DNA of 64,000 nt. Origin: Cryptomeria japonica. Taxonomy: Eukaryota; Streptophyta; Pinopsida; Cupressales; Cupressaceae. The notes beneath the pieces are model-generated. The model was not told the origin of the DNA. It saw only the letters and a program-made list of their open reading frames with translations, and did not search any database. The stretch spans positions 603,529,644 through 603,593,643 of the forward strand of contig NC_081415.1 in NCBI RefSeq assembly GCF_030272615.1, in the 5' to 3' direction. A program made the position numbers and the translations under genes. Below, in pieces: positions 46,333 to 58,619 of the stretch; within the stretch, counting starts at the first letter, position 1, and each line of letters begins with the position of its first letter.

Positions 46333-49300
46333 TTATGACAACAATGAATAATACTTGTCAAAAACTGATTTATAATCCTACAAAAATTGTTTCATGGATA
46401 GAGACCAGGACTCAAGTAGGGAGGTGGCCACTTCTTTTTATGTTTGCATCTGGTATACCTATTCCTCCATGGCATCAACTATGCTCAGCTCCTGCACAAC
46501 TGTCAAGGCATCTAGGTTCAGATAACACTTCTGAAGAATTTGTAGACGTGGAAGTAAAACCAATTGTAGCTCCTACAAATCTCTAGATCATGTACTGATC
46601 TCTTGCTCCATTTTGGCTGACTGGATCTGGAACCAGTGAATGGTTTGCCCATAAGTTGTAAAGGAATCATAAGGAGGCTTAAATGTGCTCAAGTAGGACT
46701 GTAAGTCCATTTGAAGCTTTTGCTTCTAAGCTAGCACATCATCACAGAACAGATGAGGTTGATAGATTTTGCTTAGTAGCAAGTTTCCCTCATCCAAAGC
46801 ATTCCTTATATCCTTTTGGTCTTTTAGTAGTTCAAACCGGAGCTCATTCAACTTTTTCACCAAAGCAATGTTAAGAGCCTTTTGATGTTCTTTCTTGACA
46901 TTTGCCTCAGCTGCTTCTTCTAGGCTCTGCACCTGATCATCCACTATAGTACATAGTAGTTTGAGTTGTGCTAGTGATGATTTAGTGTTAGGAAGACTGG
47001 TACTAGGGATCAAACTGGTAAGGGTGTCTACAGCCGCCTGAATTATGTCCTGCTCCTTTTTCTTGCAAATGATCTCAAGGCGCTCTTGAGAAACCTTGAT
47101 GCTTTGCATAAGCTTTGACTCACTTGTAGATTGGAGATTGATAGGACTGGAGATATCAGCCAGTTTGGCTTGACTCCCAATTTCCTTTAGAGTCTCCATC
47201 TGTGTGCTCTTCATTGCTTTCGCTGCCTTGTCTACTTCTTCCTTCTTCCTTTTCTCTACTTCTTTCTTCTGTTCTTGTTCCTTGTCTTCCTCTTCTTTCT
47301 TTTTCCTCTCTTCTTCTTTCCTCTTCTCCTCTTCTTTCTCTTCCTCTTCCTTCTTCTTCTTCTTTTCTTCCTCTTCCTTCTTCTTCTTTTCTTCCTCTTC
47401 CTTCTTCTTCTTTTCTTCCTTGTCCTCTTCTTCTTTCTTCTTCCTATCATCTTCTTGCTTCTTCTTCTCTTCATCTTTTCATTTCTCCTCTTCCTCTTTT
47501 CTCTTCTCTTCCTCTTTTCTCTTTTTCTCATCTTCATCCCTCTTCTTCTTCTCTTCCTATTCCTTAGCCACTTCCTGTGTGTCCTTGGCTTGCTCACTTC
47601 CCTATTTGGCTTGTTGCCCCTATTTTGTTCCCTCAGAAGGTATGTCCTGAGTGACATCTTCTACATCCAGGGCATCGACATCAATAGTGTCGATTGGTTC
47701 TTCAACTGGGTTTCCTTCTTCATCAAAAGCTTCATCCAGTTTGGATATGACCGGTTCTTTTTCTACTTGTCGATTGACCATTTGTGCTTTGTGAGCTTGA
47801 ATAGAATGATTCATATACTGATGAGTGTCTTTTTCAACATCATCAACTCTTCCTTCCAATAGCTAGAGTCTTCTACTCCTTGTGAAGAAGAGTCCTTTAT
47901 TTTGATCCAAGACATCAAATAATTCTGAATTTGAGAGGTCGGGAAAGTACTGTGCAAAGACTTTCTCCCTAATCTCCTGTTCTTTTTCAATGGAAATGCA
48001 TCATTTATTATCTAATGCTTTAAATAAAGAATCCAATGTCTGAGATTTAATCTCTGATGGCGACCGGTCATTTTTACACAAATAAATAATGATTTATTGT
48101 AATACTTCTTCTTTCTCCTCATCACTAAAATCATCATAATAATCTACTAAATCATGAAGTAATTTTCTCCTAATATTCTTAACTTTCCTTTGAAAATGTG
48201 TCAAAGGTTTGTATGAGGAGATATCAATATTTATTGGTGTGGATGCTACCGGTTCATTCTTCTTCATTTTCTTTGTCTGTCTAGCCTTCTTTGTCTTTTC
48301 ATCAGACTCGGTCTCTTTAGAGTCCAGTTAATTTGTCTTAGTCTTCCTTTTTCTTTCAAAGACTTTTGTCAGTGTCACCTCTAGTTTCTTCTTTGCAGGT
48401 GACCACTTGGTCACTCTTGGAGTTGCAATGGTAGCTGGTGTCGATGCTGCAGGCACTACCTTGGCTTTCTTTGCTGCCGATTCTTTTCCTTTCTTAACAG
48501 ATGGTCCCTCGGCTGGTGCAATCCTCTCAAAGTAGGTTCATGTCCTTTTAGCCTTAAGATCAAGAGGCAAGGCAATAAGGGTTGAGGCATACCCTTCCAA
48601 CATATCATACATAACCTCATAGCCCATTGGCTCCACTTTCTCCATTCTAGGCTCAACAGCCTCCATTAAGCATTTGCCCACCTGAATGGTGAAACAGATG
48701 TCATCTTCATATTTCTTAATGATATCACCTGAGATCCTTACCCTTTGACTCATCTTCCTTCTGAACTCATCAAAATATTTGTTCAACACTTCAGGGTAAC
48801 TAGTTCCAATGGCTTGTATGCTTTCCTTGATCTACTTGGTTACCGATTGGTCAAGAGACCACTGGACATCTCCTACTCCAGGAAAGTAGCCTTGGAAATA
48901 GAAAAAAAACCCAACCAATAGTTGTTTGTATTTGAATCTCAGTGCATTATCCTGTTTAATCAACTTCAAATTACACAGGAGTTGCCTCTACATACCGGTG
49001 CATAGGTCAAATGATGTGTCTTCTTTAATCATCCGGTAAGTGGCATTTACTGCTGCAACAGATACATAATTAATCTTGCTGGCTAAGAATGTTCTGTAGC
49101 CTATCACCATGCAGGCATATTTCACTAGATCATCCTTGATAGGATTAACTATCATACCTCGTGAGTCACTTGTTGAACTAGTGAGCTTGGCCATTTCGGT
49201 TTTGCTTACCATTCTTAGGGCTGGAACTTCCCCTATGTTGCAAAAATTGGTGACTGCATGAATTGCCTATGGTGTGATATCATATGTCCTTTCCAAGTAT

Positions 49301-49629
49301 ATTTTGTCACCATGGACTCTGCTCAAAATGATCTTGATATGAGCCTCCGTAAAATCTTCTAGAAAGTATACTGCATTATGGAGTTTCTTCTTCTGTAGGA
49401 TACTAAACTCAGGTTTGATCTTCTTGTCCTTGCTACAAAATAAACCTAACTGGGTGTGAATAGCTAAAGACCCTAGGTCTTCAATTTTGCAACCAATATA
49501 ATTTGAAATTCCCTCTTCAACTATGACTCCAGCCGGAACTTGTGATAAGGCATTATATTTAGACTTCCTTTGAATAAAACTTTCCGACTTAATGGATGTA
49601 CTAGAACTAGTATGAGATGTGGAAGCCAT
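46333..49629 (-). pseudogene. E1 ORF2, unknown protein, degraded
   Basis: The start ATG at 49629 gives MASTSHTSSSTSIKSE, as in E2. Blocks along the protein are: an LSRVHGDKIYLE motif (near 49320, the group FMWLE motif), VIGYRTFLASKINYVSV (near 49080), RMSQRVRI-type and KKYEDDICF (near 48710), EPMGYEVM, a Lys/Pro-rich linker with VTKWSPAKKK (near 48400) and SYKPLTHFQRKVKNIRRK (near 48180). An acidic stretch follows (near 47700), then a long Lys/Glu-only charged helix (about 47250-47570) and a C-terminal coiled coil (46726-47214). About a dozen stops; at least three occur at the same codon in E2. No enzyme motif is visible. Confidence 0.78.
47250..47570 (-). repeat. Lys/Glu low-complexity tract of E1 ORF2
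   Basis: Purine-rich on the minus strand (AAGAAGGAAGAGGAAGAA-type units), encoding a run of Lys and Glu that would form a single charged alpha helix. The antisense Ser/Leu/Phe ORFs are artefacts of it. Confidence 0.9.
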
Positions 49630-50076
49630 TGTTGAGTATTTCAAGAACACAAAAAATACCTTTACAATGTGAATTTAGGGCTTCCTGATTCTGCTTCACT
49701 CCACTCTCTGTTGGTTGCCAAATCACCGCTTTATGTTCTCCACAACCGCTTGCAAACTGGATTTGAATCTCCTTCAAGATTTATCAATTTCTTGAAATCT
49801 TAGCTCAAACTACCTTTTCTTCGCTCTACACTTTGAAAACGTTTTCTTCGCTCAAAAATAGATAGTGAGAAATGATTTGAAATATGCTTTTATACATGTC
49901 TCTCACCTACCACCATTAATGCTCCTCTATTAGGGCGTAAACCCTAATTTGTCTCTTTTACTGTTTCCGGTCTTCTGCCAAGTGATAGGTATCACATGTT
50001 GGTTAAGGTCTTTTACCGGTGTAACCGGGGGTTCACAATCATTTCGTCGTTTGCTCCCCCTAAGCCTCTTTGGAGC

Positions 50077-51336
50077 TTAGTTTGCTGGTTCTGATATTTC
50101 CACACTAGGTGCAGAAACTAGTTCCTCTTCCAACATTGTTGGTTTCTTCCTCCAGGTTTTGTTTATGTCCACTTCTTCTCCTTTCTGAGTGACTGGTATA
50201 TCATCAGATATACTCTTTCTGCTTTTGCAAAATCTTGCAATGTGACCCAGTTTGTTGCAGTGATAGCAAACCAATCTAGGTGCTCTCTAAGGTCCATTGT
50301 TCATATTTCCATTCTTCCTTCTACATGTAGCAGCAGTGTGACCATGTCCATGACAAATCCAATAGTTTGATCTCCATTCGGTTGCTGATTGATAACCACT
50401 GTTGCCTGACTGATAATTGTAGGCATTAAAGCAGTTAGGGTTCCAATTCACAAAAGATTTTGGACCAGCTCCTTGGGTCTGCTGAGGATATCTTCTGGTA
50501 TTGTTCATGACAGACTTGCATTTAGATGCTCTATGCCCAAACTTGTTGCATGCATAACAATGACCATTGAACTTATTGGATCTAGGTACATTGTTGATAA
50601 AATATGGAAAATTATTGTACGCTTTGCTCCTACATACATTGGCAGTGTGTCCTTCTTTAAGACAGTTAAAGCAAACAGGTTTGAATTTTTGCTTACCTTT
50701 TCCTTTGAGTGTTGGTTGCTTCTTTGATGCTTCAACATTTGTTCCTGAGGATTATCCTTCCTCATGTCCAGAAAAACAAAGGCCATTGGTATTCTTTATT
50801 GGTCTAGATGACTCAAGCTTTTGCTCTAGCTTAACAACACTTTTGCTAAACTTAGCAAGTATTTCCTTTGACTCAGAGAGTTCTTTGGAAATAGAAGTAT
50901 TTGTCTCCATTAGGCTTGCATTTTTAGAGATGGCTATGTTTAGTTCTGCTTGCATGTCTTCCTTTTCTATCCATCTCTCATGAAGGTGAGCAGTCAATGC
51001 ACTAATCTCTTGTTTCAACTTGGAGATTTCATGATCTCTTTCCTTTACTCGATCTTCAACTTTCCTCCAGTTCTCAAGCTCTTGACTAAACCAGATAGTC
51101 AGTCCTTCTAATTCCTTTCTCGGATTGGAGTTTGAATCATTCAGCTTAATTACTTCTGCAATCATGGCTTCCATATTTGCTTCATCTTCAGAACTACTTT
51201 TAGATAGCTCCATCAACTTCTCTGCATGTTCTCTCCTTTTTGCTTGAGATGCCTTGTATTTGACCATAAGATCATCATAGGCTTTCTCAGACTGAGTGGG
51301 CCATTGAGTAAGTTCCCTCAAGGTGTATTCCCCCAT
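50077..51336 (-). pseudogene. E1 ORF1: coiled-coil, four-knuckle Gag-like protein
   Basis: The ATG at 51336 begins MGEYTLRELTQWPTQ shortly after the primer site. A coiled coil covers about 150 residues (KRREHAEKLMELSK ... SKELSESKEILAKF). The knuckles, in order, are CFNCLKEGHTANVC, CYACNKFGHRASKC, a variant CHGHGHTAATC (second Cys replaced) and CYHCNKLGHIARFC. The frame closes at TAA 50077-50079. Two premature stops interrupt it (50752-50754 and near 50284); neither is shared with E2. Knuckle count and position after the primer site point to Gag-like RNA binding. Confidence 0.85.
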
Positions 51337-51372
51337 ACCTCTTTCCAAGTGGTTAAACTTATAGAAAGGTAG

Positions 51373-51384
51373 GCTCTGATACCA
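51373..51384 (-). other. Primer binding site of E1
   Basis: Plus-strand GCTCTGATACCA, the exact complement of TGGTATCAGAGC (initiator tRNA-Met), two bases from the LTR. Confidence 0.92.
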
Positions 51385-51386
51385 AC

Positions 51387-52510
51387 TGATGAATACTAAG
51401 ACAGGGGGTGAATTAGTATGCCAAAAATATCTATACTTAAACACTTAAACAGTCTGAAGATAAACCAGTAAAATAGTCTAACAGACAGACCGGTTATCAC
51501 ACATGCAAAACAAAATGCGAATAAAGCATTCACCCACAAAAGCAATACAACCATAACACAAGATATTTGACGTGGAAACCCAACTGGGAAAAACCACGAT
51601 GAGATGGAACTCACAAGTCACTATCTGCAGAATAGAAACCAGACCGATTAAGGTCTTATAATGTTCTTCACCAAAACAGATCTTGTTAGGAATCTCAATC
51701 CCTGTTAGGAGATAAGTCCAATTAAAGACTACCTTGTTAGAGGATTTTACAAAAGGCTTTTGGGCCTAGCCAGTTAAGGGCTACAAACTTGTCAAAGATG
51801 TGAGTAATCAACAAGTGTTTGATCTATCTAATAGCACAAACTGCTTGGTTAGATCCAGTATAGTTCACTACTAATGCATTTCAGCATTACTTCAGTCTTC
51901 TCTATCTCTCTGAGTTACAACTTGATCTTCTCAGATAAGATTGCTCTTACAACAACCACCATAAACCTTAGTCACAACATAAACCCTTTCAGCAACAACA
52001 ACAACAACTTAAAACCCTAGACATGATGTCCTTTTAAAGGAATCTGATTTCATGTCGGTCCAATAGGATTACATTGCAATTTCCTAGGTTCAATAAATCT
52101 AGACATACTCAGTAATATGACACAAAAAGCACCATCAGTGTGTCGACACCATCAATCAATCGGTGGATTGGTAACTCATCACAAAATGTTGGTTGGTAAC
52201 TCATCACAGAGTATTACCGGTTCATACAAAATACCGATTGCCGGTTTGACAAAAATGAAGACTGGTAAGAATGTGTTATGTCGCTTTGCTCCCTTGTACC
52301 GCTTGAGATCTATGAATCGCTTGGGGTCGACATGCTGCTTCAGACCGGGAAACACATTTTTCAAAATCACCAATAGTCTAAAGACTAGAATACAACATAT
52401 TGGTTGGAACGAATACCGGTTGAGCTCTAGCTCATACACATAAAGAGGATCTTAATACAAGTGTGTGTCCATCAATGACAATCACAACATAAACATCAAA
52501 AATGCCAAAA
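51387..52510 (-). repeat. 5' LTR of E1
   Basis: 1124 bp, plus strand TGATGAATACTAAG...AATGCCAAAA; the terminal CA has decayed to AA. It is followed by GGCAT and then E0 ORF2 sequence. Confidence 0.92.
51393..51419 (-). promoter_or_regulatory. C-rich-loop hairpin in E1 5' LTR
   Basis: Arms ATACTAA (51393-51399) and TTAGTAT (51413-51419) are perfectly complementary around GACAGGGGGTGAA. Confidence 0.62.
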
Positions 52511-55500
52511 GGCATCCTTGACACTATCCATGAGTGAATTATGAGCTATAATGTCAGCTAACAGTGAAATTAGTCCATCTAAAGTGCTTCCCTCTTGTTG
52601 AGTGGATAGGGAGGTAGCTTTGTTGATTTGTTCTTGGGCGGATGAAAGATGAGGAATGAATAATGTTTGAAGAGTCATTATATCCATCCTGATCTTGTGC
52701 TCTTCATTCCTAAGTTCCAATTGTTGAGCCATGAGCTTTTGTAACTTTGTATAGAAATGCTGAATATAATTTGGCTTAGTGGTCAACTTATTTGAGAGAT
52801 CAAAGATCTCTTTCTCAATCACTTCTATTTTATTTTTGATATCTTTAATGAATAAAGAGAATGTATAGAGTTTCTAAAATAAATAAAGAATATGCTTGAG
52901 TTGAGGGGACAACTCAGCAATAAATTTGACTAGTTTTACTTTGCCAATAGCAATAGCTTTCTTTACCTCTTCAATTATTTTTGCAGTAAGCTCTTTGTCC
53001 TTCAATTTGCTCAAATATTCAGATGCGTCTACTCCAGATGTCTCTATTTTAGTTAGGAGTTCATCCAGTTGAATATGGATGGTTGCATCTTTTGTCATGG
53101 TAGCTTCAGGTAGCATATCTATTAGTAATGCTTTCACCTTCTGAAGTACTCTATTTTTCTTTTGAATAGCCATTTGTTTTTCCTATTCTGCTTTGGCTTT
53201 GCATTGTTCACCGAATTCAATGAGTGCTTGCCCTTTTAATTTGGATATGTCTACATTTGGCAACACTATTGGTTTTGACAAATCTAATTCAAAACTATAC
53301 TTTTTCATTTTCTTTTCTTTAGATTTCACCAGTTGAACTAACACAATGGCTTGGGAGGCTTGTTGACCCTCGGTAGGTTGCTTGGTAGGGGCAACACTTT
53401 TGTAAGTTCCTATAGCCTCTGTTGTGTTTTTCGGTGCTTCTATGCTTGGGGTCTTAGTTGTAACATTTTTAGTGCTAGAAGGAGCTTGAGAGGTCTATTC
53501 CCTAGTGGCTTGAGAAGTAGCTTCTCCTTCTATAGACTTGTGATCCTTTGTTCCCTATTTAGTATCTTGAGGGGCCTCGGTTGAAACAGGCTAAGTGACC
53601 GGAGGATAGGGCTGAACTTGTTCCAAAACTGACTCACTGGATACCAGTTTGGCATATGCATTCCCTTCTATCATTTCTTGTTCTTGTGCCTCGATGTCCA
53701 TGATATCCTCATCAATTTGTATAGTGTCAGCAGGGTCTTGCTCGGTGATATCAAGATCTTGCTCAGTGACATCAACTATTTCAACTTCAACTTGCTCACC
53801 AACATTCTTTATTCGAAAGATTTCCTACCACTTTTCCTTGGTATCATTCTCTACATCCAAGTAAAGGCCATTCATCAATTTCAAGGCTCTTTGCTTGACT
53901 TGGAAGTTTGTGTGGCAATTTTTCAGATGTTCATTGATCTCATCTACTGACATGTCTGGAAAGAGATGTACCAGACTTCTTTCTCTCATCTGTTTCTCTA
54001 AGTCCATAGCATACTTCCACCTATTATCAATATGCAAATATAATTCATTTGGAAGAGATTTAGTTACTTCCAATGGGACCAATCAGAATTTTAGAAGTGT
54101 ACAGATGATAGCTTCTTCTATTTGTCTCTTTTCATCATCATATCTAGATTCATACTTAACATATCTAAATTCTCCAAATACACCATATTGCTTCAGATTA
54201 GCACAAAAATTATCAACACTGTGTACATCTATCTTTTTACTCTTGACAATCTGAAATGTGTTTTTGTCTTCAGATTTGGTGTCATTGGACTCTTTAGTCA
54301 AAATGAGTCTTTGAGTAGATTTCTTATAAGTTTTGTTACCTTTGGTGTGGCAACATTCTTTGGTTTCTTACTTAGTGATGCTACAGATGATCTTGTGTTT
54401 GGGTGCTTTACTAAAGGAGTCAGTGATACCTTTGATGTATCCTGTTTCTTCCTTTTCAAAACTTTCCCTTTAGGCAACTTGGTGCTCAATGTAATAGCTA
54501 CCTCTTGGGCTTCAGATTCCTCCTCGGTGATTACTGGAGTACCTTTGACAAGTGTGGAGGAAGAACCTTCTCCAAATTTCTTCGTTAATGCCTTGATCAT
54601 TTTTGTTGCTTTCCTTGTAGCCTTGGGTACTACAATACTCATCTTTACTTTCTCTTTAACTTCTTCATATGTATCGTATCCCAACTCAGTAGCATGCCTT
54701 GGTAATGTAAGAAAAGCATCTATCTATTGTTGTGTGATGTAAAAATCAATCTCATAACCCATAGGTGGCAAAGATTGAGTTCTTGGTTCCGCAACATTAA
54801 CATAGCAGTAATCGGTGTCTACTTCAAAGCATATGTCATCCTTGTATTTCTCTACTAACTTGGGTGGAATTCTATACCTGTTATGCATCTTTTCTTGAAA
54901 CTTGCTAAAGTAATCATCCATAATGTCAATAAAGTTATCACCTAGCTGTTTGATGAAGTCATTGATTTGATGGGTGATTGGTCGGTGTAGCTCCCAAACT
55001 ACATTACCAACTGATGGAAAGAATTTCTCAAAATAGAAAAACATGCATACTAGAAGTGATCCAAACTTCAGTGTGTTAGCTGAGTTGTTCTTCTTCGGCC
55101 ACCTTATGGTGTTTAGATTCTCAAACAAGTTTTTCAACAATACTTCACAAAGATCAATTTTCATTCCTTTCTTCACAATTTTATATGCTAAATTGACTAC
55201 TGCACAAGGTACACTATTTTCCCTTGCTGATTGAAAGAAACAATAACATATGACTCTAATGGAAAACTTTAGCTCTGCATCTGTCACATTGTTTAATTTT
55301 AGACCTCTGCAATCAGATTCAACTCTAGTTAGAGTGATCAATTCCTTTTGTGATATCATCTTTTGAGCTTGGGCATGATCAAAAATAGGGTAACCAGTGA
55401 TCAAATGAATGATTTCCTTGGTGATTTTAAATGGTTTTTCCTCTAACCACATGAAATCATCATGAACTCTGCTCAGAACAAACTTGACCCACTGGGGTTT

Positions 55501-55803
55501 GAAGACACGGGGATAGGTTAGGGCTTTGGTCAATCCCTTGATTTTGATGTGTTCATACTTGCTATCCAATTTCCCATTGGTACACAATTCATCATATGTG
55601 TCCTTGATTTCAACATGACCTAGTTCCTCAACACGACACTTAGTGAAGAATCTGACATCCTCAACTAATAAAACTCTATCCAGAATGAGTGAAAATGTAG
55701 TTTTATCATCTGGTTCAGATGCTACTTTGGGAGTTAGAGAGTATTTCAGTGAGGACTTTTCAATATTTTCAACAACAATGAGCTTTTGGATCTTAGGTGC
55801 CAT
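52511..55803 (-). pseudogene. E0 ORF2, main part, with a 359-codon open N-terminus
   Basis: The ATG at 55803 (MAPKIQKLIVVENI) opens 359 codons without a stop, the longest open frame in the window. Motifs: FVLSRVHDDFMWLEE (near 55460), ITGYP, ELITLTRVESDCRGL, KFGSLLVCMFFYF (near 55060), FQEKMHNRYRIPP and KYKDDICFEV, ending PMGYEIDF. After the stop at 54724 follow a Lys-rich linker (54298-54684), YGVFGEFRYVKYESR (near 54180), an acidic Gln/Asp stretch (near 53750), a Lys-rich helix (52874-53173) and a coiled coil to 52511. About eight stops in total. E1 splits it; its last codons are at 44768-44850. No known enzyme motif; function unknown. Confidence 0.8.
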
Positions 55804-56317
55804 TACAAATTTTGGATAAATACTAACAAAAGATTCTTAGGGTTTGAAGACTTTTAAACGGTAGACACTTTCCACTTAACAAATATAAAATAGATAATCA
55901 CACTGATATTTCCTGGTAGCTAACTCTTAGAAATGCTTGAGATCAATGTGTAAATACCTTGAATTTCACTTCGTAGGAGGTTTTATTGCCTTTGAATTGC
56001 TTTGCTCTACTCTCTTGAAAACTTGGTAAGTGTAAAATGACCGCGCAAAAGCTTTAAGTACACAATATACCTTATCGGGCTCCGTGTAGTTAGGTCAAAA
56101 AGATTAAATGCACTCGATACCACTTCCTTTTTATGCTTTTACCGAGTAGCCAAACTTCCTGTATTTACTGACTTGATAGGCTTCCTTAAGACTAGATAAA
56201 ATTTCAAATTTCCTAATGCATCTTTAGTTATGTAGATTTTGAATTAAGTACATGATAAAATAGGAATTGTTAAGATTTAACCTTTGAAAGAATGCAGTCC
56301 CTTCATACCTTTACCAA

Positions 56318-57155
56318 TTAATTTGGAATAGGTGCACCTAACTTGGTAGATAAGGTGCTTTCTTCATTTGACATAATTTCCTTCTTTCTCCAAATCATCT
56401 GTAATTTGCCTTTTATTTCCTCAGTGTCTCCTCTAGGTTGATCTCTGCAATCTCTATCCAAGTGTCCAACTTTGTGACAATGAAAACATGCCATACCAAG
56501 ATTTCTCCATGATCTTTGGTTGTTCATTCCAAACCTTATAAAGCAGTTGGCACTTATGTGTCCATATCTTCCACAGCATTCACACCATATCCTTGTATTG
56601 TAATCCCATGGTACTACAGAATACTATCGGTTAGGATCTATGTGTGTTCGGTCGCCTCTAGTATTTGCTCAGTGTGCAGACTAGATATAGTTATTCTGCA
56701 TAAACCAACACTTCTTGGTACTATGTCCATATCTATTGCAATTTTTACAAAACCCCTTGAATTTTACATTTTGATAATTTCTAGCAGACTTTGTCCTACA
56801 TTGGTTAGATGTATGACCATATTTATTGCAATTGTGACAATAACAATTAGACCTTGTGACATTCAGTTGCTTACCTTTTCTGATTTGGCACATATTAGCA
56901 GTATGCCCTTGTTTTCCATAGTAGTTGCAAATAGGATTCTTTCCTTTGATGTTCTTCTTGTTTCTAGCTTGCTTTGATGATTCTCCTTTCTTGGTAGTGT
57001 GGATTCCCATCTCAGTAGAGTCTTTTCCTTTGTAACTGAGTCCTGCAACTTTGTTGGGTCTTTTTGTATTCAGTTGCTCATCCAACATCTTTAATGCTTC
57101 ATAGCTCTTTTTTAGTGTTTCTTTGGATTTCTTCTCTATTTCAAGTTCATTGGTC
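56318..57155 (-). pseudogene. E0 ORF1, C-terminal part with five zinc knuckles
   Basis: Cut on its N-terminal side by E2 at 57155. It begins in coiled coil (NELEIEKKSKETLKKSYE). Knuckles: CNYYGKQGHTANMC (second Cys is Tyr), CHNCNKYGHTSNQC, CKNCNRYGHSTKKC, CECCGRYGHISANC and CFHCHKVGHLDRDC. There are two or three stops near 56615-56680. The frame ends at 56318-56320. The upstream coiled coil and primer site are beyond the window. Confidence 0.82.
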
Positions 57156-58323
57156 TAATGAATACTAAGAGGGGGGGTGAATTAGTATGCCAAAAATCTT
57201 TGCACTTAAACACTTTGCAAGACTAATAGTACATTGGTAAAATAGTTTAGCAGACAAACCAGTTAACACACATGCAAACCAAATAGCTAATAATGCATTC
57301 ACCCACAAAAGTACAAACACCATAACACAAGATATTTTGATGTGGAAAACCAAATGGGAAAAACCATGGTGAGAAGGAACTCACAAGTAACTATCTGCAG
57401 AATAGGAACCAGATTGGTTAAGGTCAGACTAGTTAAGGTCTTACAATGTTCTTTACCAGAACAGATCCTGTTAGGAATCTCAATCTTTGTTAGGAGATAA
57501 GTCTAATCAAAGACTACCTTGATAGAGGATTTTAGATCCATAGATGTGAACCACCTTGTTAGAGGATTTACAAAAGGCTTTTGGGCCTACCCGATTAAGG
57601 GCTACAGACTTGTCGAAGATGTGAGTAATCAACAAGTAATTGATCTAGCTAATAGCACAGACTACTTGGTTAGATCCTTGATAGCTCGTTCCTAATGCAT
57701 TCTAGCATTACTTTAGTCTTCACCACATTCATACTCTCTCTAAATCCTCAACCACCTTAAACCCTACCCACAATATCCACTGTTGCAACAACAACATTAT
57801 CAACAACCTAAAACCCTAAACATGATGTCCTTATAAATGATTCTAATTTCATGTCAGTCCAATAGGATTACAATCCAATTCCCTGGGTTCAATGAACCTA
57901 GACATACTTGGTAACACAACACAAAAAGCATCATTAAAGTGTCATCACCGTCAAACAATTGGTGGATGGTAACTCATCACAAAATGTTGGTTGGTAACTC
58001 ATCACATAGTATTATCGGTTCATACAAAATATCGGTTCAAGCAAAATGTCGGTTGCCGGTTTGACAAAATTGAAGACTGGGAAATATGTGTTCTGGTTCT
58101 TTGGTCCTTTATACCACTTGAGATCCTCAAAATGCTTAGGGTCTACATACTGCTTTAGATTGGTAAGCACTTTCTGCAAAACACCAATAGTCTAAGGACT
58201 ATAATGCATCATACCGATTGGAACAATTGTCAATTGAGCATAACTCATACATACAAAAATGATCTGAATGCAAGTGTGTGTCCATCAATGACAATCATAA
58301 TATAATCATAAAAAATGCCAACA
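57156..58323 (-). repeat. 3' LTR of E2
   Basis: 1168 bp, plus strand TAATGAATACTAAG (TG decayed to TA)...AATGCCAACA. It contains the GGTAACTCATCAC duplication seen in the E1 5' LTR. Confidence 0.92.
57162..57188 (-). promoter_or_regulatory. C-rich-loop hairpin in E2 3' LTR
   Basis: Arms ATACTAA (57162-57168) and TTAGTAT (57182-57188) are perfectly complementary around GAGGGGGGGTGAA. Confidence 0.62.
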
Positions 58324-58339
58324 ATCTCCCCCTTTGGCA
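58324..58339 (-). other. Polypurine tract of E2
   Basis: Plus-strand ATCTCCCCCTTTGGCA, identical to E1. Confidence 0.85.
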
Positions 58340-58619
58340 TTGATGGCAACACTTAGGAAAATAAAATTTTGACATCTAAGTGTTTTACAACAAAATCATG
58401 CCATTAGCAAAATTGCTCCCCCTAAGCATATACACTATCCTTTTAACAATACAATGTATAACTATTTTGCACATAGAGATATCAAAGCATACATCAAAAT
58501 TTTAAATACCAGATACTTCTCCCTCTTAGAATACTTCTCCCCCTTTGCCAACAATGACAAAGTATAGCTGAACAACCCTTGTTTCCATTTGGTATTAAAA
58601 TAATAAAAGTTTATGACAA

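Larger units (their letters stand above)
44851..52510 (-). mobile_element. Element E1: complete pol-less LTR element inside E0 ORF2
   Basis: Two LTRs (44851-46002, 51387-52510), primer site, ORF1, ORF2 and polypurine tract, flanked by GGCTT (44846-44850) and GGCAT (52511-52515), a 5-bp duplication with one mismatch. Total 7660 bp, internal 5384 bp. No protease, integrase, RT or RNase H motif is found in any frame. It is the most complete example of this element type in the window. Confidence 0.85.

Noticed and set aside
47202-47862. Long Ser/Leu/Phe-rich plus-strand ORFs resembling membrane proteins
   Set aside because: They are the antisense of the Lys/Glu tract in E1 ORF2; all three plus frames are open because of base composition. 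The same holds for 59448-59853 in E2.
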